Positions 9,160 through 18,507 of a stretch of 64,000 bases of DNA are shown one piece after another (position 1 is the first letter of the stretch; each line of letters starts with the position of its first letter). The position numbers and the translations under genes are program-made. Under the pieces are notes generated by a model that worked only from the letters and a program-made list of their open reading frames with translations, was not told the origin of the DNA and searched no databases. Source of the DNA: Paracholeplasma vituli (GTDB lineage Bacteria; Bacillota_I; Bacilli_A; Acholeplasmatales; UBA5453); NCBI RefSeq assembly GCF_025446935.1, contig NZ_JAOEGN010000013.1:1-64000 (forward strand), given 5' to 3'.

Positions 9160-9879
9160 TTAAAGTGCGATGACGATTCGTTTTACTTGATTGTTTTCAA
9201 GAAAGTAATACATAAAATCCTCTCTTGTCCAATCGAGATAGAGTTGAGCACCTAGATAGGTGATATCTGGGTGTTTATCTAGTGTCATCTTCAGAATAGA
9301 GTCCTTTAAAACATAATAGTGTTTGGGCGTCTCAATGACGTATGGTCCGTAATAATCGGATTTGATGGCACATGAGAAATCACCATCTAATGTAAATGAA
9401 TGTATCGAAATCCAAGCGTCATTATATATTGAAACTGCATTATCCTGTGAGATGACTACACTAGTTTGGTTGGTATTGGTGTAGCTCGCGAATTGATAGT
9501 CCACCTCAATCAAAGTTGAATCATAGACCAAGGTATCATCTAGAAGCCTAACCGTAATGTGATAAAGGTCGCCTTGATATTCTGCCAAAACTGAGTAGAC
9601 TCGTTGTCCTGTTTCGATTATAACCCATTGATCACCATATAAAGGGAGTCCTAATTGAGGTTCTTAAAAGTCGTTAAAAACTGGATCCATATGGTGCTTT
9701 TTTTCATGTATATTCATCGACTTTTTAACCGTTATATTAACACTAACTAAACTAAATGTCATTTCATTTTTAGTAAATATAACGAGGTAATCTTGACGAT
9801 TTAAATTGTTTGCTTGGTTTTGTGAATGAACCGATATACCATATGGTATAATTAAAATGAAGTTGGTGACGCTATGAAA
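9160..9879 (-). pseudogene. Decayed gene of unknown function
   Basis: One minus-strand frame stays open from 9879 to the stop at 9160 apart from a single TAA at 9664-9666. Before the stop it reads NFILIIPYGISVHSQNQ, like the tail of a signal peptide, then RQDYLVIFTKNEMTFSLVSVNITVKK. After it comes EPQLGLPLYGDQW and VIIETGQRVYSV, and on to the C-terminus VKRIVIAL. Downstream of the TAA the first start is a TTG at 9588 (142 codons) without a ribosome site. Upstream no ATG with a site exists, and the frame is cut where rnr begins on the other strand. I read it as an exported protein gene that lost its start and gained a nonsense codon. Family unknown. Confidence 0.6.
9835..9852 (+). promoter_or_regulatory. 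rnr promoter with a 16-bp perfect palindrome
   Basis: TATACCAT/ATGGTATA (9835-9850) is a perfect 16-bp palindrome that overlaps the extended -10 TGGTATAAT (9844-9852). The rnr ATG follows at 9874. It may be an operator. Confidence 0.65.
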
Positions 9880-11937
9880 TTAATCACTTTGTTTCAAAAT
9901 GGAACATCCTATACATTTGATGAACTCCTTGAACAAACCCATTTAGACCCTAAAACCTTATCGAGTCAACTCGATTTATTGGTAAGCGAGAAGAAACTTG
10001 TTAAAAAAGAAGCTTTGTACGCTTTAAGAACGACTTATGCAATTGGATTATTAGACATTAAGAACCAAGGGTTTGGTTTTTTATTACAAAAAGAAGAAGA
10101 CCTCTATATTTACGAAGAGGATTTGGGGTTTGCTTTAGATGGTGACCTCGTTTTAGTCCATGTAGGTAGACGTAATAAAATCGTTGAGGTATTGGAACAC
10201 AATACCCTTGAACTGGTGGTTCATGTTAAGAAAATCAATACTCAAGTACTGTTTTTACCGATTAAACCGTTAAGATTAAAAATTGAAGTTGAAACCCAAC
10301 AAACCTTTTTAGGGGGTGAAGTTTTACTTGTTAGACTTGAAAAATACGAAGGTAAAACCGTATATTCAACCATTATAAAATCACTAGGATTTGAAACAGA
10401 CCCAGGTATGGATATCCTTGAACTGGTCTATCAAGCTAATTGGCCTTATGAATTTTCAAAAGAAGCAATCGATGAGGCAGAATCTGTAAATCCAGTCGAC
10501 ATCGCACCACGTCGTGAAGTCACAGATGAACTCATCGTGACGATTGACGGTACGGATGCGAAAGACTTAGATGATGCTGTCGCGCTTAAAAAAGAAGACG
10601 ACACCTATAAACTATCGGTTCATATCGCCGATGTCTCAGCGTATGTTACTACTGATTCATTCATCGACCGTGACGCCATCCAAAGAACCACATCGGTGTA
10701 TTTAGCCGATCGTGTGATTCCGATGTTACCACGAAAACTATCCAATGACTTATGTAGTTTGAATGCGGGAACGCGTAAAAAATGTTTATCGGTTACGATG
10801 TGGTTGGACTTAGATGCGAATGTCATTGACCATAAGATTGAACAAACTTGGATTACTGTGGATAAGCGCCTAAACTACGATGAAGTTAACCTTTTCTTAG
10901 ATGGAGAAACCACACTTTATACCAAAGAAATCGAACAAATGATTACGGATATGGCATACATCTCCGATATTTTAGAAGAGAAACGCAGAGCCCGTGGGGC
11001 TTTAGAGTTCAAATCCCTTGAATTCAAATACGAAACCGATGACTTAGGTAATATCATCGATATCCATCCGTATGTATCTGGTCGTGGACAAAAACTCATT
11101 GAATCGTTCATGGTCTTAGCCAATGAAACCGTATCGATGCATCTATCCTCGATGGAATTACCATGTATTTATCGTATCCATGATAAACCAACAGAAGAAA
11201 AATTAATGAATGTGATGAATATGTTAAAAGAAATGGGCATTAAGATACCTAAACTACATCATATCACACCGAAAACACTTCAAAATATTCTCGATAAAGT
11301 CGAAGGTCATCCACTCGAAATCGTGATTCATACCATGTTATTAAGAGCGATGCAAAAAGCAGAATACAGTGGAAAAAATATTGGACACTATGGCCTAGCA
11401 TCGACATTCTATTCACACTTTACGTCTCCAATTAGACGTTATCCAGACTTACTTTTACATAGACTAATTAGAGCATTCTTAATTGAAACCGACAATTTTG
11501 ATCAAAACTATCGTTACTACGAATCGGTCATTGTAACGATTGCGGAAAAATGTTCAATGATGGAACGTAAAGCGGATGAACTCGAAAGAGAAACCGACAA
11601 ATTGAAGACCACTCAATTCATGGCGAATAAGAAGAACCAAGTCTTTGATGCGATGATTTCTAACATCACTAAAGCCGGTATTTTCATTCGCTTAGAAAAT
11701 GGTATTGAAGGGTTAGCACCGGTTCGTTTGATGAAGGATTACTACTATTTTGATGATGTTCATTTGACCCTAAAAGGTAAAAACAATAAAAATACATACT
11801 CCATTGGAAACCCAATCCGAGTTAAACTGATCGATTGTGATGTCGTTTTAAGACAACTCACATTCACTGTATTAGAGGAAAAAAACTATGAAAGAAAAGA
11901 TTTCAATCGTAACACAAAACAAAAAGGCAAGGCATGA
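9874..11937 (+). CDS. rnr: Ribonuclease R
   Basis: Processive 3'-5' exoribonuclease that degrades structured RNA and, with tmRNA-SmpB, the defective mRNAs of stalled ribosomes. The 687 residues run: winged-helix start, two cold-shock-like strands regions, then the RNB catalytic domain and a C-terminal S1 domain. The RNB acidic cluster is seen in TIDGTDAKDLDDAV (about 223-236), with the later signatures HYGLASTFYSHFTSPIRRYPDLLLHRLI. S1 is in AGIFIRLENGIEGLAPV. A basic tail ends KQKGKA, overlapping smpB by 50 bp. The rnr-smpB pairing is conserved across Firmicutes and ties the enzyme to trans-translation. The ATG has a weak GTTGGTGA site. Confidence 0.97.
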   Translation: MKLITLFQNGTSYTFDELLEQTHLDPKTLSSQLDLLVSEKKLVKKEALYALRTTYAIGLLDIKNQGFGFLLQKEEDLYIYEEDLGFALDGDLVLVHVGRRNKIVEVLEHNTLELVVHVKKINTQVLFLPIKPLRLKIEVETQQTFLGGEVLLVRLEKYEGKTVYSTIIKSLGFETDPGMDILELVYQANWPYEFSKEAIDEAESVNPVDIAPRREVTDELIVTIDGTDAKDLDDAVALKKEDDTYKLSVHIADVSAYVTTDSFIDRDAIQRTTSVYLADRVIPMLPRKLSNDLCSLNAGTRKKCLSVTMWLDLDANVIDHKIEQTWITVDKRLNYDEVNLFLDGETTLYTKEIEQMITDMAYISDILEEKRRARGALEFKSLEFKYETDDLGNIIDIHPYVSGRGQKLIESFMVLANETVSMHLSSMELPCIYRIHDKPTEEKLMNVMNMLKEMGIKIPKLHHITPKTLQNILDKVEGHPLEIVIHTMLLRAMQKAEYSGKNIGHYGLASTFYSHFTSPIRRYPDLLLHRLIRAFLIETDNFDQNYRYYESVIVTIAEKCSMMERKADELERETDKLKTTQFMANKKNQVFDAMISNITKAGIFIRLENGIEGLAPVRLMKDYYYFDDVHLTLKGKNNKNTYSIGNPIRVKLIDCDVVLRQLTFTVLEEKNYERKDFNRNTKQKGKA

Positions 11938-12358
11938 TTATTTTATAGAACAATCCTATGAAGCTGGACTCCATTTAAAGGGTACGGAAGTTAAATCGAT
12001 TCGCGATGGAAAAGTCTCTGTAAACGATGCCTATGTTCAAATCAAACAAGGTGAGATTTTCATCATTAATATGCACATTTCACCCTACACATTCGGTAAT
12101 TTATTCAATCACGAGGAAACCCGTACTCGTAAACTTTTGATGCATAAAAAAGAAATCCTCAAGATTGAAGCCAAGATCAAAGAAGACGGTTATACTGTAA
12201 TCCCTTTAAAAGTGTATTTTGTAGAGGGATTAGCGAAAGTCGAAATCGCGATTGCGAAAGGTAAAAAACTATTCGATAAACGCGAATCTTTAAAAGAAGA
12301 AGATGCGAAACAACACATGAAGAAAACACTCAAGGAGGCTTTCCGACGTGAAAGTTAA
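11888..12358 (+). CDS. smpB: SsrA-binding protein
   Basis: Binds tmRNA and brings it to stalled ribosomes for rescue. The 156-residue protein has the family start KARHDYFIEQSYEAGLHLKGTEVKSIRDGKVSVNDAYVQI, the HISPYTFGNLFNHEETRTRKLLMHK segment, and the C-terminal basic tail (KGKKLFDKRESLKEEDAKQ) that enters the mRNA channel. Its start lies inside the last 50 bp of rnr, after TTAGAGGAAA, so the two are translationally linked; its end overlaps the patatin gene by 11 bp. The tmRNA gene (ssrA) itself was not seen in the window. Confidence 0.97.
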   Translation: MKEKISIVTQNKKARHDYFIEQSYEAGLHLKGTEVKSIRDGKVSVNDAYVQIKQGEIFIINMHISPYTFGNLFNHEETRTRKLLMHKKEILKIEAKIKEDGYTVIPLKVYFVEGLAKVEIAIAKGKKLFDKRESLKEEDAKQHMKKTLKEAFRRES

Positions 12359-13337
12359 AGTTGGATTGATGTTGGGTGGCGGTGGTGCTAAAGGTGGATA
12401 CCAATTAGGCGTCATAAGAGCCCTTCAAGAAGCTAATTTAATCGACAAAATCGATTGTATTGCTGGTACCTCAATCGGTGCAATCAATGGTTTTTTGTTG
12501 ATGACTTTAAACGATGCGAATAAAATGAGTGAAGTTTGGCATTTAGCACAAGCTAAGAACCCCATTAAACAAAAGGCGTTTAGGATCAATCAAGACCGTG
12601 AAGGTCTATACAGTTTAGAAATTCTTAGAGAAGTGTTCGAACACTATATTGATGATAAAAAAGTTAAAAATGCGAAAGCAGATACCTATGCTGTTGCAGC
12701 CAAAATTATAGATACCAAGAAAGTTGCTTCTCAAATTCGTACAGGTAATCATGAGAAAACCGTATTTCATTTAAATTCGAATCCCAACGCGTTTGATGCG
12801 GTTATTGCTTCTGCATCCATTCCACTCTTTTTTGGGGCTACCTATATTGATGGCGAAGCGTATGTGGATGGTGGACTCATCGACAACAATCCTATTGATA
12901 TCCTTTTAGAACAAGGATGCAATGTGATCTTAAGTGTGCCACTAGATCAAGGATTTAACTATAAGCAATTTGCGAACAACAAAGTCTTATTCATCAATTT
13001 TACAGACTTCAATGTATTCAGTTCATTACCGTTATTTGATGCTTATGATATCATCCGCTTCACGGAAGAATCCATTGAAGAACGTAACAACTATGGGTAC
13101 TTAGTTGCAACTGACATCATTGAAAAACTCCGTGCTCAAAACATCTTAAAACGTAGTTTATTTGGAATGAATGAACAGTTCGTTAAAGTAGATAAGTTTA
13201 CGTACTTTGAAGCTCCAGAAGAAACCTATCAAAAAATAAAACAATTGAAAAAAGAACGACGCATTACCCGTAAAGAATATAGAAAACGTAAATCTATACA
13301 AGAAAAAATCATTAAGAAGGTCACACGAGGTGAATAA
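12348..13337 (+). CDS. Patatin-like phospholipase
   Basis: A cytoplasmic serine lipase-type hydrolase with a Ser-Asp dyad. The 329-residue protein shows the oxyanion loop LMLGGGGAKGGYQLG, nucleophile S42 in AGTSIGAINGF and D174 in YVDGGLIDNNP. These are complete patatin motifs, so it should be active. A highly basic tail (KKERRITRKEYRKRKSIQ) could bind anionic lipid. No signal peptide. GTG start at 12348 after AAGGAGG, overlapping smpB by 11 bp and abutting the PAP2 gene by zero spacing, so rnr-smpB-patatin-PAP2-CotH looks like one operon. The true lipid substrate cannot be told from sequence. Confidence 0.9.
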   Translation: MKVKVGLMLGGGGAKGGYQLGVIRALQEANLIDKIDCIAGTSIGAINGFLLMTLNDANKMSEVWHLAQAKNPIKQKAFRINQDREGLYSLEILREVFEHYIDDKKVKNAKADTYAVAAKIIDTKKVASQIRTGNHEKTVFHLNSNPNAFDAVIASASIPLFFGATYIDGEAYVDGGLIDNNPIDILLEQGCNVILSVPLDQGFNYKQFANNKVLFINFTDFNVFSSLPLFDAYDIIRFTEESIEERNNYGYLVATDIIEKLRAQNILKRSLFGMNEQFVKVDKFTYFEAPEETYQKIKQLKKERRITRKEYRKRKSIQEKIIKKVTRGE

Positions 13338-14207
13338 ATGCAAATCATTGAATTTTTACAATCCTTATCCAATCCAGTACTAGACTGGACCATGCGCATC
13401 ATCACAGAGGTAGGCGATCAATATTTCTTCATCCTATTGGGCGCGATTTTGTACTGGACCGTCGACAAGAAATTCGCTTTTAAATTGATGGTTTCTTATC
13501 TCGGGTCTGCATTTATCAATGGTGGACTTAAGGCAATCACGAATAAACCACGTCCTTACCAAGAGGGTGCTAGAGCAATCCTTCAAGAAACCACTGGTTC
13601 GTCCATGCCAAGTGGACATGCTCAAGCCTCAGGTGCTTTAGCCATCAACCTATGGAATGAGTATTACTATGCTAAGTGGGTTAGAGTATTGATGATCGCT
13701 ATGATTATCCTAGTTCCACTATCAAGAATGTACTTAGGACAACACTATTTAGAAGACGTTTTGGTCGGTTTGGTGCTGGGGTTGATTTTAGGTTCAACTT
13801 TCATGTTCTTACTTGGGGTAGGAAACTTTGATAGAGAACACATCCGTGCTTTATATCCAATACCTGTTCTCCTCATTTTGATGGTATTTTTCCACGAAGA
13901 ACCCCTGTTTGTTGCAGGCGGTGCTTACATTGGATTAGCAGTTGGTTATTATTTTGAAAAACTTTATGTCAAATATAAGGTTGCCGCACCATTAAAAATC
14001 CAGATTATAAAAGTAATCCTCGGCCTAGTGATTGCGTTAGCACTCAAAGAAGGACTCAAATTCGTACTACCTTACAGCTTATTTGAATCAGACCCACAAT
14101 CCATTTGGGTTCTCATTCTTGATTTCGTTCGTTACTTACTCATCGGTTTATGGGCGAGCCTTGGGTTTATGTGGGTAGCGAAAAAATTATTTAAGAGAGT
14201 GAAATGA
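13338..14207 (+). CDS. PAP2-family membrane phosphatase
   Basis: An integral membrane acid phosphatase related to phosphatidate and undecaprenyl-diphosphate phosphatases. The 289 residues carry all three active-site motifs: KAITNKPRP (K-x6-RP), PSGH in SSMPSGHAQASG, and SRMYLGQHYLEDV (SR-x5-H-x3-D). About seven hydrophobic helices follow and surround these. ATG 13338 lies directly after the patatin stop with a CGAGGTG site. Its place after a patatin lipase suggests lipid turnover or remodelling. A wall-less cell would have little use for undecaprenyl-diphosphate recycling, so a phosphatidate or phosphatidylglycerophosphate role seems likelier, but this is inference. Confidence 0.9.
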   Translation: MQIIEFLQSLSNPVLDWTMRIITEVGDQYFFILLGAILYWTVDKKFAFKLMVSYLGSAFINGGLKAITNKPRPYQEGARAILQETTGSSMPSGHAQASGALAINLWNEYYYAKWVRVLMIAMIILVPLSRMYLGQHYLEDVLVGLVLGLILGSTFMFLLGVGNFDREHIRALYPIPVLLILMVFFHEEPLFVAGGAYIGLAVGYYFEKLYVKYKVAAPLKIQIIKVILGLVIALALKEGLKFVLPYSLFESDPQSIWVLILDFVRYLLIGLWASLGFMWVAKKLFKRVK

Positions 14208-15631
14208 AATCTAAACTAATCGCACTTTTGCTCACCCTACTGACAGTTTTGAGTGCCTGTGATGCTAAGCCCTTAACTCCAATTGAAAAAGATCCAAATA
14301 TAGTAGCTTATGAGCGCTTGTTTGATGACTCAAAAGAAAAATCATTTACCATTGAAATCACACAAAGTGAATGGAAGAAATTAGATCAGTATATGGTGGA
14401 GTACTTCAACCGATATGGTAACTATAAGACCGACGCAGTTGTGGAAGCGAAAATGATTTATGAAGACAAAGAAGGTCAAATCATTGCAGATAACATTGCT
14501 TTTCGTAGTCGTGGTAACACTTCACGAACCCGTTTAATCAACGATGAAGGGCAATTGAATACCGCGAGTTATAAAATCTATTTTGACAAAGCAGTTTACG
14601 CTGATAAAGGTTCAGCACTTGAACAATCGATCAAAAATCGTCAAATATTTGGTATGACAGAACTGAGTTTCAAGTTCAATAAAAATTGGGACTCTACCCA
14701 TGTAACCGAAAAGTTTTCGTATGATTTATTCAGAGAATTTAGCGTATTTTCACCAAAGATGACCCACTCAAAACTTTATTTGAAGATTGGAAACACAACA
14801 CATTTTTTGGGATTATTTAGTGTGTTAGAATCCATCGATCAAGCCTTTTTAGATAAACGTTTTCCAAATGAATCCGAAGGCAATCTCTATAAAGTCCTTT
14901 GGCAACAATTTGGTTCAGCTACACTAGAAACTGGGTATGACCCACGTGCTATTGGGATAAAGAATGAAGACTTAAATTATTTCCCAAGTTATGATTTAAA
15001 AACAAACAAAAAAGCGTTTGATAACAGTGAATTAATTTCGTTTATTCAAAATATTAATACCCTTGAGGGAGAAGCATTTAAAACCTATTTAGACGAACAT
15101 TTTGATGTTGAACGTTTACTTAGACTACTCGCTGTGGGTGTTTTATTGGGCAATCCCGATGACTACCGTGCGATGGGTAATAATTATTATCTATACTATA
15201 ATACTGCCCAAGAAAAATGGACGATGATACCTTATGATTACGACCATGGTATGGGCCAAGGTTGGGATGGTAACCCTGTATTTTCTAATTGGTCAATTGG
15301 TATGGATATCTACGCTTGGGGAGATTTAAGTAGTGTTTTACAAGGTAGACAAGTCAGCCATGTCCTAACCGATAAACTCTTTCAGATAGAAGCATATCAA
15401 CTAAAATACGAGATTTACTTACAAGATTTGATCATATCCGATTTATTTAGTGTAGAAGCTTATAGAGAAAAGTATGAAACTGTAAAGCAACTTTATGAAG
15501 ATGATATCTCACAATCCACATGGCCGTTTTATTTTGGTCAACGAAATGTCTTCACCTACATCCACGATAAACGTGAAGACGTATTAGACCAATTGAATTA
15601 TTACCGAAGTAACCCATCGAAAAGACCCTAA
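14204..15631 (+). CDS. CotH-family lipoprotein (atypical kinase fold)
   Basis: A 475-residue exported lipoprotein: signal peptide MKSKLIALLLTLLTVLSAC with lipobox LSAC and lipidated C19. The mature part is a CotH domain, related to spore-coat kinase CotH, which phosphorylates serines of partner proteins. Motifs include the ELSFKFNKNWDST strand, the GLFSVLESIDQAFLDKRF segment, and the metal/catalytic DYDHGMGQGWDGNP stretch. It overlaps the PAP2 gene by 4 bp (ATGA) and ends the operon; a T-box leader follows. CotH outside spore formers is common in wall-less and anaerobic bacteria, but its targets are mostly unknown. Whether it is an active kinase here cannot be told. Confidence 0.85.
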   Translation: MKSKLIALLLTLLTVLSACDAKPLTPIEKDPNIVAYERLFDDSKEKSFTIEITQSEWKKLDQYMVEYFNRYGNYKTDAVVEAKMIYEDKEGQIIADNIAFRSRGNTSRTRLINDEGQLNTASYKIYFDKAVYADKGSALEQSIKNRQIFGMTELSFKFNKNWDSTHVTEKFSYDLFREFSVFSPKMTHSKLYLKIGNTTHFLGLFSVLESIDQAFLDKRFPNESEGNLYKVLWQQFGSATLETGYDPRAIGIKNEDLNYFPSYDLKTNKKAFDNSELISFIQNINTLEGEAFKTYLDEHFDVERLLRLLAVGVLLGNPDDYRAMGNNYYLYYNTAQEKWTMIPYDYDHGMGQGWDGNPVFSNWSIGMDIYAWGDLSSVLQGRQVSHVLTDKLFQIEAYQLKYEIYLQDLIISDLFSVEAYREKYETVKQLYEDDISQSTWPFYFGQRNVFTYIHDKREDVLDQLNYYRSNPSKRP

Positions 15632-15648
15632 TTTCTGAATGATTTTGC

Positions 15649-15676
15649 TTGAATAATAGGGGTTTTGTGATAAAAT
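15649..15676 (+). promoter_or_regulatory. alaS promoter
   Basis: TTGAAT (15649-15654), 16-bp spacer, TAAAAT (15671-15676); the T-box leader begins directly after. Confidence 0.7.
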
Positions 15677-15681
15677 ACCTA

Positions 15682-15893
15682 TAGAGCGAAGAACAAGACA
15701 AGTATAAATATCCAAATAATAGAGAGATCAGACTAGGTGAAAGTGATCACGGGCATTTAGAAGCTACTTGGGAGCGAATGGTAAACTGGCCTTAACAGTG
15801 TAAAGAGGGCTAATCCAAAACTGGGTTAGAACTAAGGTGGTACCGCGATATTGATCGTCCTTAGAATGTGAATTCTATGGACTTTTTTTTTGG
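15682..15893 (+). promoter_or_regulatory. T-box leader, tRNA-Ala specific
   Basis: The T-box sequence AAGGTGGTACCGCG (15834-15847) is unmistakable. Its TGGT bulge fits the ACCA end of tRNA-Ala. In Stem I, GAAGCTACT carries a GCT alanine triplet (15763-15765) where the specifier is expected. The terminator is GTCC-TAGAAT / ATTCTA-GGAC (15857-15882) plus nine T. Uncharged tRNA-Ala should pair with both sites and let transcription proceed into alaS. Confidence 0.95.
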
Positions 15894-15903
15894 AGGAAAC
15901 GAC

Positions 15904-18507
15904 ATGAGATACATGACAGCAGACGAAATTAGACAAACCTGGCTTAGATTCTTTGAATCGAAAGGCCACAAGATTGAACCATCCGCATCCTTAGTGCCGA
16001 TGGGGGATAAAACCTTACTGTGGATTAACGCAGGGGTTGCACCACTGAAGAAGTACTTTGATGGGTCCGCAATGCCGGTCAACCCAAGATTAACCAATAT
16101 TCAAAAGTGTATTCGTACCAACGACATTGATAACGTCGGAAAAACCGCGAGACACCATACATTTTTTGAAATGCTTGGGAATTTTTCCATTGGTGACTAT
16201 TTTAAACCCGAAGCGATTGAATTCGGTTTTGAACTGTTAACCAGTGAAGAATACTTCGGATTCCCAATTGAAAAACTCTATATGACTTACTATCCAGATG
16301 ATTTTGTTGCGCGAGACAAATGGATTTCGTTAGGGGTAGACCCAAGTCACCTAATCCCACTTGAATCCAACTTCTGGGAAATCGGTGAAGGCCCTTCAGG
16401 ACCAGATACTGAAATCTACTTTGACCGTGGTGAAGAATACGACCTCCGTGGATCTGAATTGATTGCAAATGACATTGAAAACGAACGTTTCATTGAAATT
16501 TGGAACATCGTATTCTCGCAGTACAATGCGAAACCTGGCACACCTCGTAAAGATTATAAAGAACTTCCAAACAAAAACATCGATACAGGTGCAGGTCTAG
16601 AACGCTTCGCTTGTGTTATTCAAGGTACCAAAACCAACTTTGAAACCGACCTATTTATGCCAATTATCGAACACACTGAAAGATTATCAGGAGTCAAATA
16701 TGAAGGACAAATGGCATTCAAAGTCATCGCTGATCACATTAAAACGTTATCTATGGCGATTGCGGATGGTGCGATTCTATCCAATGAAGGTCGAGGCTAT
16801 GTATTAAGAAGACTCTTAAGACGTGCGACCAAATATGGTAAGAAACTTGGGTTACAAGAAGCATTCTTACACTTATTAGTCGATGATGTCATCCAAATCA
16901 TGGGGCATTTCTATACCAATGTTAAAGAAAATGAAAAAATGGTTAAACGCGTCATTCTTGCAGAAGAAAACAAGTTCTTAGAAACTTTAGCATCCGGTGA
17001 AAAACACTTACTTGAAGCACTAGAAGGCGTTAATGAACTTAAAAAAGAAGACGCATTTAAACTATACGATACTTATGGATTCCCAATTGAATTAACCTTA
17101 GAACTTTCTGAAGAACTTGGTAAAACTGTAGACATCGAAGGTTTCAAAGCGCTCATGGAACGTCAAAAAGAACTTTCTAGAGCGAGCCGTAACGCAGAAA
17201 ACTCGATGAAGTCACAAGAAGCTGCATTCTTATCATTCAAAACCCCAAGCGTATTTATTGGGTATGATACTTTAACTTCCCGTTCTACAGTCATCAAGAC
17301 ATTTGATCAAGGCATTGTCTTAGACCAAACCCCATTCTACGCAACCATGGGTGGACAAGTAGCCGATTCAGGTACAATCAATGGTTATCCAGTTAAAGAT
17401 GTTGTAAAATTACCGAATGGGCAAACTTTACACGTCATCGATGAATCCTTTGATGAAGGTGAAGTCGTGTACTGCGAAGTGGATTCCGAAAATCGTACAC
17501 GTATTCTAAAAAACCACTCTGCAGCACATTTATTCCATAAAGCACTTAAACTGACTTTAGGCAACCATTCTAACCAACAAGGTTCACAAGTTAACGCTGC
17601 TACGATGCGCTTTGACTTTAACAACTATGAAGCGTTAACTGTGGATGAACTCTTAAAGATTGAATCCCTTGTCAATGAAGCCATTCAAAAAGACTATCCA
17701 GTTGATACTGTTGAAATGCCTTTAGAAGAAGCAAAAGCAATGGGTGCGATGGCTTTATTCGGTGAAAAATACCATGACCTCGTTAGAGTTGTAAATATGG
17801 GTAATTACTCTATAGAACTGTGCGGGGGCACGCACGTGAAGCGCACAAGTGACATTGAACGCTTCGCAATCACTTCCTACGAATCGATTGGTTCTGGAAT
17901 TTACCGTGTAGAAGCTGTCACTGGGAAGTTCTTAGAAAACGATATGAAGAACGCTTTAAAACCATTTGAAGCTGAAATTGAAACCCTAGAATCTAAAGAA
18001 ACTCGTTTGGTTTCTGAACTCAAACAAATGGATCCAAAATTCAGTGTCAATGCACCTTCAAGAGGTCGTCTAATTGGTTCGTATAACGACATTATCGCAG
18101 TTAGAAAATACATTGAAACCTTAAAAGAACACAACAAGCAACTGGAAAAACACATCTTGAATTTAAAACAAAAACAAGCCCTATCCAATATTGATCAATA
18201 CATCACACCTGATACACCGTATCAAATTGTCATTGAAAAAAATCTGGATAAAGACATTCAGAAGCAACTCGTTGATGCAATCTATGATAAAATAAAAGCA
18301 GAAGTTGTATGTCTCATCAATGAAACCGATGAAAAACTGCTATTCCTATGCAAAACACGTAGTATGGATGCGAAAGCCATCATTCAAAAAGCCGCTTCAA
18401 TATCCAATGGTTCAGGTGGCGGAAAAATGGATTTTGCACAAGGTGGGACAGCAGATAAATCGAAATTAGATGAGATTGTAAAATCTTTCAAGGAGTGGTT
18501 TAATTGA
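15904..18507 (+). CDS. alaS: Alanyl-tRNA synthetase
   Basis: Charges tRNA-Ala with alanine in the cytoplasm. The 867 residues run: class II catalytic core (MTADEIRQTWLRFFESKGH; MVPxGD-like LVPMGDKTLLWINAGVAPLKKYF; GAGLERF), tRNA recognition, editing domain with zinc-type ligands NHSAAHLFHKAL and ELCGGTHVKRTSDIERF, coiled linker and C-Ala domain with a SGGGKMDFAQGG glycine motif. I start at ATG 15904 (MRYMTADEI) after GGAGGAAAC. An earlier in-frame ATG at 15868 lies inside the T-box terminator and cannot be used when the leader folds. It is controlled by the T-box and overlaps ruvX by 4 bp. Confidence 0.98.
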   Translation: MRYMTADEIRQTWLRFFESKGHKIEPSASLVPMGDKTLLWINAGVAPLKKYFDGSAMPVNPRLTNIQKCIRTNDIDNVGKTARHHTFFEMLGNFSIGDYFKPEAIEFGFELLTSEEYFGFPIEKLYMTYYPDDFVARDKWISLGVDPSHLIPLESNFWEIGEGPSGPDTEIYFDRGEEYDLRGSELIANDIENERFIEIWNIVFSQYNAKPGTPRKDYKELPNKNIDTGAGLERFACVIQGTKTNFETDLFMPIIEHTERLSGVKYEGQMAFKVIADHIKTLSMAIADGAILSNEGRGYVLRRLLRRATKYGKKLGLQEAFLHLLVDDVIQIMGHFYTNVKENEKMVKRVILAEENKFLETLASGEKHLLEALEGVNELKKEDAFKLYDTYGFPIELTLELSEELGKTVDIEGFKALMERQKELSRASRNAENSMKSQEAAFLSFKTPSVFIGYDTLTSRSTVIKTFDQGIVLDQTPFYATMGGQVADSGTINGYPVKDVVKLPNGQTLHVIDESFDEGEVVYCEVDSENRTRILKNHSAAHLFHKALKLTLGNHSNQQGSQVNAATMRFDFNNYEALTVDELLKIESLVNEAIQKDYPVDTVEMPLEEAKAMGAMALFGEKYHDLVRVVNMGNYSIELCGGTHVKRTSDIERFAITSYESIGSGIYRVEAVTGKFLENDMKNALKPFEAEIETLESKETRLVSELKQMDPKFSVNAPSRGRLIGSYNDIIAVRKYIETLKEHNKQLEKHILNLKQKQALSNIDQYITPDTPYQIVIEKNLDKDIQKQLVDAIYDKIKAEVVCLINETDEKLLFLCKTRSMDAKAIIQKAASISNGSGGGKMDFAQGGTADKSKLDEIVKSFKEWFN

